64,000 bases of DNA, taken from assembly GCF_002280785.1 (NCBI RefSeq), contig NZ_NCEQ01000003.1:1-64000 (forward strand), written 5' to 3'. A program made the position numbers and the translations under genes. The stretch is from Brevundimonas subvibrioides (GTDB lineage Bacteria > Pseudomonadota > Alphaproteobacteria > Caulobacterales > Caulobacteraceae). The first letter of the stretch is position 1, and each line of letters starts with the position of its first letter. Below the pieces are notes generated by a model. That model was not told where the DNA came from and ran no database searches. It saw nothing but the letters and a program-made list of their open reading frames with translations. Positions 57,621 through 64,000 of the stretch are shown here, in pieces.

Positions 57621-58031
57621 TCAGTCCTTCGGCGTGATCGTCCCCGCCGCCTGGAGGCACGCGTCGGTGCATCGGCGGCAGGCTTCTGCGCAGATCCGGC
57701 AATGCTCATGCATCTCCGCATGCTGGTCGCATTCGGTGGCGCAGGCCGCGCACGTCTCCGCGCATACCTCCAGCATTCTCTTGATGACCGCCTCATTGCT
57801 GCCTGTGCGACGGGCACCGATAATGCTCGTGGCGGCGCAGACGTCAGCGCAGTCAAGGTCGAGCCGGATGCTCTGGACGAGGTCGGCCACCATCAACTCG
57901 CCGAGACAGGCATCAGCGCAGATTCGACAAATAGCGGCGCAGGCGTTGGCTTCCTCGATCGCGCGGACGAGGGCTTCGTTGAGATTGCCTTCAACATGGA
58001 GGTGACTGCTAATCATCGTGCCGATGTGCAT
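57621..58031 (-). CDS. Cytosolic four-helix-bundle copper-storage-like protein (Csp-type)
   Basis: 136 residues from ATG 58031, without a signal peptide, therefore cytosolic like Csp3. Fifteen Cys occur, mostly as CxxxC and CxxC pairs along helices: EANACAAICRICADACLGEL, LDCADVCAAT, EVCAETCAACATEC, then HCRICAEACRRCTDACL. Such a Cys-lined bundle stores many Cu(I) ions. It lies in the copper region next to csoR-controlled genes; its own promoter is in the 58032-58278 gap. Four-helix DUF326 relatives have the same pattern. Confidence 0.9.
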   Translation of the reverse strand: MHIGTMISSHLHVEGNLNEALVRAIEEANACAAICRICADACLGELMVADLVQSIRLDLDCADVCAATSIIGARRTGSNEAVIKRMLEVCAETCAACATECDQHAEMHEHCRICAEACRRCTDACLQAAGTITPKD

Positions 58032-58278
58032 TGAAACGTCCTTCCAGTTGGGTTCCGCTGATTGAACCGGACGCCCCCGACCGAGGTTCCGTTCTGGCAC
58101 CTGCGGACCGGCATAGTAGCCTCGACACACCTCGGCATGCGCCGCCATCTCCGGGTAAGGAGAACTGGCGGGATTGGGTTTCGCGAGGCGGATATGGTGT
58201 TACCGCCCATCGGCTTCGTTTTCAGCCTCCGGCACGCCTAGGCTTGCTCCACCGGTCTATCGTGAACAGGATATCTCG

Positions 58279-58785
58279 ATGAAACGATTGACCAGCGAGA
58301 TCATCGTCGATGCGCCGCCCGAAAACGTCTGGGACATCCTGGCCGAAATTCCGGCCTATCCTGATTGGAACAACTCGACCCGGATTGTACCCGACGGCAA
58401 GAAGCCGGACGAGATCACCTATGGCCTGACAGCCGTTCGGCCCAACGGCCAGGAAGTGTCATGGAGGCTGACGGGCCGCATGCTCGATCGTCGCAAGCCG
58501 GACCTGATCGCATGGCGGTTAGGCATGCCCGGCTTTGTCTTCTTGAGCATGGCCTACACCCTGACGCCGCGCGGCGTCGGAACCCACGTTCTGTTCTCCG
58601 CCGAAGTCAGCGGATTGGTTCCCAGGATCTTTCCAAATCACTTTCCGAACTTGCTGCCCGCCCCGATGGCCGGGACCTTGCGCGCGTTGAAGCGCCGCGC
58701 TGAAGTAACGGGCAGTCGGCCTGCTCCGGTACCTGTCACCCGCAAGAAGCCGCGTCATGGCGGACCCCCGCCCCGCCGACGCTGA
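58279..58785 (+). CDS. SRPBCC (START/Bet v1-like) domain protein
   Basis: 168 residues from ATG 58279; the longer frame to 58174 lacks a good start. SRPBCC pattern: LTSEIIVDAPPENVWDILAEIPAYPDWNNSTRIVPDG, then SWRLTGRMLDRRKPDLIAWRLGMPGF and YTLTPRGVGTHVLFSAEVSGLVPRIF. These proteins form a deep pocket for hydrophobic ligands. The last 25 residues are basic and Pro-rich. Function unknown; the surroundings offer no substrate. Confidence 0.85.
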   Translation: MKRLTSEIIVDAPPENVWDILAEIPAYPDWNNSTRIVPDGKKPDEITYGLTAVRPNGQEVSWRLTGRMLDRRKPDLIAWRLGMPGFVFLSMAYTLTPRGVGTHVLFSAEVSGLVPRIFPNHFPNLLPAPMAGTLRALKRRAEVTGSRPAPVPVTRKKPRHGGPPPRRR

Positions 58786-58827
58786 GAGACGCTGCCGCTG
58801 ACGCCGAATGCGGCGCAAGGGGCTTCG

Positions 58828-59472
58828 CTAACGGCGACGCATCACGGCCCAGGTGAAGGGCTGGATCGCGCCACCGGGTGAGCGGTGCTCGTCACGCCAG
58901 ACGTCGTGGGCCACAAAATCAGAGGCGAATTCGGCAATCAGGCCGGGCCCGCTGTAGCGCTTGACTGGCAAGCCGCTGCACCGCTCAGGTCCGTCATCGG
59001 CGAAAGTGGCGATGACAAGCCACGACCCTGCGGATGTGGCGGTTCGTAGCGCAGCCCCATAACCGTCCCGTTGCCCGGGTTCGGTCATAAAATGAAACAC
59101 GGCGCGATCGTGCCAGACTTCGAATAGACGGTCGGGACGCCACTGGGTCACGTCGGCCACGAGCCAATCCACCTTGGAGGCACGCGATCCGAGCCGCGAA
59201 CGCGTGGTCTCAAAGGCCGAGGAGGCGATGTCGACCACGGTCAGATCGGTCGCTCCACGATCCAGGAGGTGTTCGACCAGACGGAACGATCCCGCGCCGA
59301 CATCCACGAGCGAGGCCCGGACAGGAATGTCGGCCAGAGCGAGGGCCTCCAGCGACGCACGGGGTTCCGGCTCGTACCAGCTGACCGCATCGTCCGCGGT
59401 GGTCTCATAGACACGACCCCAATGCTCGGCATTGACGCCAGATTCGGGATCGTCGGTGGTCGCCTCCGTCAT
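58828..59472 (-). CDS. SAM-dependent class I methyltransferase
   Basis: 214 residues from ATG 59472. The N-terminal NAEHWGRVYETTADDAVSWYEPEPRASLEAL and the SAM-binding loop ASLVDVGAGSFRLVEHLLDRGATDLTVVDIASSAFE are those of a Rossmann-type methyltransferase. VLVADV-like WLVADVTQW and HDRAVFHFMTEPGQRDGY follow. Relatives near metal genes are annotated as thiol or metalloid methyltransferases, but nothing here identifies the substrate. It begins about 30 bp after the end of the CDF gene. Confidence 0.85.
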   Translation of the reverse strand: MTEATTDDPESGVNAEHWGRVYETTADDAVSWYEPEPRASLEALALADIPVRASLVDVGAGSFRLVEHLLDRGATDLTVVDIASSAFETTRSRLGSRASKVDWLVADVTQWRPDRLFEVWHDRAVFHFMTEPGQRDGYGAALRTATSAGSWLVIATFADDGPERCSGLPVKRYSGPGLIAEFASDFVAHDVWRDEHRSPGGAIQPFTWAVMRRR

Positions 59473-59503
59473 CGTTGCCCCTTTTTTCTCGCGCCCGCCC
59501 CGC

Positions 59504-60409
59504 TCAGAGATGAGGGTTTTCCCCATGACCGGACCCGGAAGGATCGCCACTTGGGCCAGTCTCCACCTGAACCGTGGCGTGTTCAATCCCGTGCACGTCC
59601 TGCATCGCCGTCAGCACCCGTCGCCGTACATTCTCGCCGTCCTCACCAGACACCGAGACGTGGACCGATCCGTTCACATCGTCGCTGCTGATGCCCCACA
59701 GGTGCAGGTCATGCACGGCCGCCACGCCCGGCACTGCGGCGATCGTCGCCCGGACGACGTCCAGCGCCAGACCCTTGGGCACGCCCTCCAGCAGGATGTG
59801 GGTGGTGTTTTTGAGCAGGACCCAGGTCCGGGGCAATACCCAAAGCCCGATTCCGATGGCCACCACGGGATCGACCCAGGTCCAGCCGGTCGCCATGATC
59901 AGGAGCGCGCCGCCGATCACCCCCACCGAACCGAGCATGTCGGCCCAGACCTCCAGATAGGCCCCCTTCACATTCAGGCTCGCCTCGACCCCCGACGCCA
60001 ACAGCCGCATTGAGATCAGGTTTACGCCCAGGCCCAGGGAGGCCACGATCAGCATGCCGATCGATCCGACAGGTTCGGGATCGAACAGCCGCAGCACGCC
60101 CTCGTAGAAGATGTAGCCCGCCACTAGGAACAGCAGGACCGCATTGAAGGTCGCCGCGAGGATCTCGAAGCGCCTATAGCCAAAGGTGCGCAGGGTGTCG
60201 GCCGGACGCTCGCCGATCTTGATCGCCGCCAGGGCGATGGCCAGGGCCACCACATCGGTCAACATGTGGGCAGCATCCGACAACAGAGCCAGGCTCTGGA
60301 AGACCACCGCCCCAATCACCTCGGCGATCAGGAAGGTCGAGGTCAAGGTCAGGGCCCAAACCATGCTGCGACTGCTGGCCCCCGCGCCGTGGGCGTGTTC
60401 CTGGCTCAT
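59504..60409 (-). CDS. Cation diffusion facilitator (CzcD/ZitB-like) exporter
   Basis: 301 residues with six membrane segments: LTLTSTFLIAEVIGAVVFQSLALLSDAAHMLTDVVALAIALAAIKIGERPADTLRTFGYRRFEILAATFNAVLLFLVAGYIFYEG covers the first four, with HxxxD metal site residues in SDAAHMLTD. The later segments include YLEVWADMLGSVGVIGGALLI. The cytoplasmic domain has HVSVSGEDGENVRRRVL and ends with a His-containing tail. It exports Zn/Co/Cd in exchange for protons. It starts in an ATGA overlap with the DUF190 gene and follows the RND pump. Confidence 0.92.
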   Translation of the reverse strand: MSQEHAHGAGASSRSMVWALTLTSTFLIAEVIGAVVFQSLALLSDAAHMLTDVVALAIALAAIKIGERPADTLRTFGYRRFEILAATFNAVLLFLVAGYIFYEGVLRLFDPEPVGSIGMLIVASLGLGVNLISMRLLASGVEASLNVKGAYLEVWADMLGSVGVIGGALLIMATGWTWVDPVVAIGIGLWVLPRTWVLLKNTTHILLEGVPKGLALDVVRATIAAVPGVAAVHDLHLWGISSDDVNGSVHVSVSGEDGENVRRRVLTAMQDVHGIEHATVQVETGPSGDPSGSGHGENPHL

Positions 60410-60801
60410 CGGTCGTGTTTCCCTATTTGATCGAGGCTGTGACCCAGCTGAGTCCCCTCGCGGGCCACCGGTGCCGCACCGGCGGGCCAGCGCAGCACCT
60501 CGATCGCCTCAAGCGTGATCGGGCCCAGTGATTCGAGGTCGGCCAGGCTATGGACGAAGGCCCGGAGCATCGGTTCTTCGTCCAGGAATTCGATGACGGT
60601 GGACTGGACGTCGTCGAGCACCGCACGGCGTCGCCGCTGCGGCGTGTGGCCGAAACCGACGATGGCCTCGAACACGGTGCCGCCGGCCACGCCCATCGCC
60701 CGCGCCCGCGCCCGGGTGGCGACGACCTCATGCAGTTTGTGATCGCCGACATAGGCGCTGTCGTCGGTATAGATTCTCAGTCGCTTGATCGGGGTCGGCA
60801 T
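60406..60801 (-). CDS. DUF190 (PII-like) protein
   Basis: 131 residues from ATG 60801. DUF190 pattern: KRLRIYTDDSAYVGDHKLHEVVATRARARAMGVAGGTVFEAIVGFGHTPQRRRRAVLDD, then STVIEFLDEEPMLRAFVHSLADLESLGPITLEAIEVLRW. The PII-like fold often accompanies metal or fluoride transporters and may regulate them by binding nucleotides. It is placed between the CzcA-type pump and the CDF exporter and overlaps the latter by 4 bp. Confidence 0.85.
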   Translation of the reverse strand: MPTPIKRLRIYTDDSAYVGDHKLHEVVATRARARAMGVAGGTVFEAIVGFGHTPQRRRRAVLDDVQSTVIEFLDEEPMLRAFVHSLADLESLGPITLEAIEVLRWPAGAAPVAREGTQLGHSLDQIGKHDR

Positions 60802-60886
60802 GATCGGCTCCAGCATGGATTGCAACGCTGCGGCGGGTCCGGCGATGCATCGGGACGGCCGTTGGGCCGCCCCGATGCGACCGGCC

Positions 60887-63800
60887 TTAGTCGTCCATCC
60901 CCTCGGCGGCGCGGTGCTTGACGGCCTTTGCGGCAAAGGTCGGCAGCACGAGCAGCGTCAGGACGGTCGCGGTGATCAGTCCGCCGATCACCACGGTGGC
61001 GAGCGGCTTCTGGACCTCGGCACCGGCACCGTGGGCCAGGGCCATCGGGATAAAGCCCACGATGGCGACCAGCGCCGTGGTCAGCACTGCTCGCAACCGG
61101 CTGTAGGCCCCCTGGATGGCCGCGAGATCGGGTGCCAGTCCCTCCTGCAGCCGTTCTCGTATCGCCTGCATCAGCACCAGCCCGTTCAGGGTCGCCACAC
61201 CGGACACGGCGATGAAGCCCACCGCCGCCGAGACCGAGAACGGCATCCCGCGGAGCAGCAGCGCCAGCGCCCCGCCCACCAGCGCCAGCGGCACGCAGGC
61301 GAACACCAGACCGGCCTCCGCGAACGAGCCCAGGGCCATGAACAGCAGGATGCCGATCAGCACGAAGACGACCGGGATCACCAGCCCCAGCCGTTGCTCG
61401 GCCCGCTGCAGGTTCTCGAACTGACCGCCCCAGTCCAGCCGGTATCCGACCGGCAGGGCGATTTCCCCCACCGTCGACTGGGCCTCGGTGACGAAGCCGC
61501 CTAGGTCACGGCCGCGCACATTGGCCTGAACCACCATGCGGCGGCTGCCGTTCTCGCGACTGATCTGGTTCGGTCCTTCGGCCGTCCGGATCTGCGCCAC
61601 CGACGACAGCGGCACCACCACGCCCGAGGCCGAGATGATCGGCAGGGCCGCCAGGGTCGCCGCATCGTTGCGGGCGGCATCGGGCAGACGCACGACCACG
61701 TCGAACCGGCGGTCGCCCTCGAAGATGCGTCCCGCCTCCGTGCCGCCGATCGCGGTGGAAACGGCCTCGCTGACATCGGCCGCGGACAGGCCGTAGTTGG
61801 CCGCCGCGAAACGATCGACGCTGATGGTCAGGGTCGGCAGGCCCGACGCCTGTTCGACCCGAACGTCGGCCGACCCCGGCGTTTCTCGAAGCCGGGCGGC
61901 GACCTGTTCGGCGGTCGCCTGAAGCGTGTCGAAGTCGTCGCCATAGACCATGACGGCGAGATCCGTCCGCACCCCGGAGATCAGCTCGTTGAAGCGCAGT
62001 TCGATCGGCTGGCTGAACTCAAAATTGTTGCCGATCTGGAGGGCGGCGACCTCCTCGATCCGCTCGATCAGGGCTTCCTTCGAAAGGTCCGGATCGGGCC
62101 AGGCCTCGCGGTCCTTCAGGATGATGACCGCGTCCGAGATGTTGGGCGGCATCGGGTCCACCGCCGCCTCGGCCGTACCGGTCCGAGAGAAGACGGTCTC
62201 GACCTCGGGCTGGGCCACGATGGCGCGCTCCAGGGCCATCTGCATGGCCAGGGATTGCTCCAGCGAGGCGGACGGCACGCGCAGGGCCTGCATGGCGATG
62301 TCGCCTTCGTCCAGGGTCGGGATGAACTCCCGGCCCAGGGACATGAACGACACCACGCCGATCCCCAGCGTCACGACGGCGGCGATCAGGACGGTGGTCG
62401 GGCGTTTGACCGCCTGGGCGATGGCCGGCTCGATGCCGCGACGCGCGAACCGCAGGATGCGGGTCTCGTGCTCGACGGCCTTTCCGTCCGGCCCCAGGTG
62501 GACCGTCTTGGGATCGCGCACCAGAAGCGCCGTCATGGCCGGCACGAAGGTGAAGGAGAAGATGAAGGCGCCGACCAGGGCCAGCATCACCGTCGCGCCC
62601 ATGGGCACGAACGTCTTGCCCTCGACGCCTTCCAGCATCAGCAGGGGGGTGAAGACCAGCAGGATGATCAGCTGGCCGAAGGCGGCGGGTTTCACCATCT
62701 GACCGGCCGCTTTCATGGCCACGCCGAGGCGTTCGTGGCGCGTCAGCCTGCGCCCGAGTTCGCCCCGCCGCTGGGTCAGCATCAGCAGGGTGTTCTCGAT
62801 CACCACCACCCCGCCGTCGACCATCAAGCCGAAGTCGAGGGCGCCCAGGCTCATCAGGTTACCGCTGATCCCGAACCGGTTCATGCCGATGACGGCGAAC
62901 AGGAAGCTGAGCGGGATCATCAGGGCCGTGATCCCGGCCGCGCGGAAGTTTCCGAGCAGCAGGAACAGCACCACGATCACGAACAGGGCGCCCTCGGTCA
63001 GGTTGCGAGCCACGGTGGTGATGGTTGAATTGACCAGCTGGCTCCGATCCAGAACCGGGGTGGCGACCACGCTGGGCGGCAGGGAGGTGCCGACTTCTTC
63101 CAGCCGCTCGGCCGCGGCCTGGGCCACGGTGCGGCTGTTCTCGCCCGCCAGCATCAGGGCCGTGCCGAGGACGGCCTCGTGCCCGTCGCGGCTGGCGCCG
63201 CCCAGGCGCGGGGCTTGGCCGATCTCGACGACCGCCACATCGGCAACGCGAACCACCAGGCCGCCGCGGTTGACCACGGGGGATTGCGCCAGATCGTCGA
63301 TCGTGGTGGCCAGGGCGTCGGTGCGAACCACCAGGGCCTCGCCCGCCCGCTGGACATAGCCGGCACCGGCCTGGGTGTTGGCGCGATCGAGCGCCTGCAC
63401 CAGATCGTCGAGGTCCAGTCCATAGCGGGTCAGGGCCGAGGCGTCCGGCCGGACGGCGTATTCCTTCACATAGCCGCCGTTGACGTCGATCCCCGCCAGG
63501 CCCGGCGAGGTGCGCATCTGGGGCGCGATGATCCAGTCCTGAACCGTGCGCAGGTAGGTGGCCCGCTGTTCGGGCGTCGTCAGGCGCTCGCCCTCGGGTG
63601 TCAGATAGGTGCCGTCGACCTGATAGCCCGGCTTACCCGTGGCCACGGTGTTGGTGGCGCTGAACGGCTCGTAGTCGACCGTCCACATCAGGACCTCGCC
63701 CAGGCCCGTCGTGATCGCGGACAGGTTGGGCTCGACCCCGTCAGGCAGGTTCTCGGCGGCTTGACGCATCCGTTCCGAGACCTGCTGGCGCGCGAAATAG

Positions 63801-64000
63801 ATGTCCGTCTGGTCGGTGAAGATGACGGTGATCTGGCTGAAACCGTTGCGCGACAGAGAGCGGGTGCTCTGCAGTCCCGGGATGCCGGCCATGGCCGTTT
63901 CCAGCGGATAGGTGACTTGTCTTTCGATCTGTTCGGGCGCCAGGGCGGGCGCGACGGTGGTGATCTGGACTTGGCGGTTGGTTATGTCAGGGACGGCGTC
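60887..64000 (-). CDS. czcA: CzcA-type heavy-metal RND efflux pump, 5' end beyond window
   Basis: The frame is open to the window end and reads DAVPDITNRQVQITTVAPALAPEQIERQVTYPLETAMAGIPGL just inside it, i.e. near the N-terminus of the inner-membrane pump; about 1037 residues are visible. Hallmarks: GALDFGLMVDGGVVVIENTLLML in TM4 (the Asp pattern of heavy-metal RND pumps), PAMTALLVRD, RVEQASGLPTLTISVDR and AAVGFIAVSGVATLNGLVLM. It would expel Co/Zn/Cd or Ni with membrane-fusion and outer-membrane partners that must lie beyond the window. Confidence 0.93.
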   Translation of the reverse strand, partial: DAVPDITNRQVQITTVAPALAPEQIERQVTYPLETAMAGIPGLQSTRSLSRNGFSQITVIFTDQTDIYFARQQVSERMRQAAENLPDGVEPNLSAITTGLGEVLMWTVDYEPFSATNTVATGKPGYQVDGTYLTPEGERLTTPEQRATYLRTVQDWIIAPQMRTSPGLAGIDVNGGYVKEYAVRPDASALTRYGLDLDDLVQALDRANTQAGAGYVQRAGEALVVRTDALATTIDDLAQSPVVNRGGLVVRVADVAVVEIGQAPRLGGASRDGHEAVLGTALMLAGENSRTVAQAAAERLEEVGTSLPPSVVATPVLDRSQLVNSTITTVARNLTEGALFVIVVLFLLLGNFRAAGITALMIPLSFLFAVIGMNRFGISGNLMSLGALDFGLMVDGGVVVIENTLLMLTQRRGELGRRLTRHERLGVAMKAAGQMVKPAAFGQLIILLVFTPLLMLEGVEGKTFVPMGATVMLALVGAFIFSFTFVPAMTALLVRDPKTVHLGPDGKAVEHETRILRFARRGIEPAIAQAVKRPTTVLIAAVVTLGIGVVSFMSLGREFIPTLDEGDIAMQALRVPSASLEQSLAMQMALERAIVAQPEVETVFSRTGTAEAAVDPMPPNISDAVIILKDREAWPDPDLSKEALIERIEEVAALQIGNNFEFSQPIELRFNELISGVRTDLAVMVYGDDFDTLQATAEQVAARLRETPGSADVRVEQASGLPTLTISVDRFAAANYGLSAADVSEAVSTAIGGTEAGRIFEGDRRFDVVVRLPDAARNDAATLAALPIISASGVVVPLSSVAQIRTAEGPNQISRENGSRRMVVQANVRGRDLGGFVTEAQSTVGEIALPVGYRLDWGGQFENLQRAEQRLGLVIPVVFVLIGILLFMALGSFAEAGLVFACVPLALVGGALALLLRGMPFSVSAAVGFIAVSGVATLNGLVLMQAIRERLQEGLAPDLAAIQGAYSRLRAVLTTALVAIVGFIPMALAHGAGAEVQKPLATVVIGGLITATVLTLLVLPTFAAKAVKHRAAEGMDD

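Overview
The window is high-GC DNA from an alphaproteobacterium, most likely Caulobacterales (Brevundimonas/Caulobacter type). That placement rests on a GcrA-family cell-cycle regulator, a lasso-peptide cluster of the isopeptidase/TonB-receptor type common in Caulobacter and sphingomonads, and overall gene style. No rRNA, tRNA or CRISPR array was seen. Most of it reads as an integrative and conjugative element (ICE) with cargo.

Layout. 1-2.5 kb: accessory genes (a Cys4 HNH-type protein cut by the window edge, two unknown proteins, a DUF7662-like protein, an AlpA-like regulator). 2.5-17.3 kb, minus strand: a nearly continuous P-type transfer operon, traG-copG-trbB-(fic)-trbC-D-E-J-L-F-G-I-traF-transglycosylase, closed by small helix-turn-helix genes. 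It is interrupted between trbB and trbC by a Fic-domain gene, a diverged second trbB 3' end and a repeat-rich regulatory stretch. 17.3-29.3 kb: a lasso-peptide island with two tandem precursor genes, a fused leader-binding/protease B protein and the cyclase on the plus strand. The isopeptidase, TonB-dependent receptor, FecR and ECF sigma factor run on the minus strand. Three small XRE regulators flank the island. It sits between the relaxase gene (29.3-30.5 kb) and the coupling protein traG. 30.5-43.4 kb, minus strand: ICE maintenance genes (DUF2493, DUF4238, GcrA-like, two SSBs, a 1423-residue strawberry-notch helicase/methylase, ParB, a toprim protein, RadC) and a secreted nuclease-like protein.

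43.4-44.8 kb holds a flavin reductase and a ribB-type gene that has lost its 5' part. 45-64 kb is metal-resistance cargo: a tiny Cys/Met repeat peptide, copC-copD, a cnrYXH-like sensor/sigma module, a second copC, copB-copA, a Cu P-type ATPase divergent from csoR, a DUF305 lipoprotein and a cytosolic copper-storage-like protein. It ends with a CDF transporter, a DUF190 protein and a CzcA-type RND pump that runs off the window. An acyltransferase, an NTF2-like protein, an SRPBCC protein and a methyltransferase are interspersed.

How the parts work together. The relaxase, TraG and Trb proteins would move the element. The lasso genes would make two related threaded peptides, export route unknown. 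The receptor and isopeptidase would re-import and linearise them, and FecI/FecR/receptor would give signal-dependent expression. The copper genes oxidise, sequester and export copper under CsoR control, while the CnrX-like sensor keeps all five Ni/Co ligands of its model. Most attractive for follow-up: lasso precursors whose predicted cores begin with Asp, their placement inside a conjugative element, the 49-residue Cys-pair peptide, and the mosaic trbB/fic junction.
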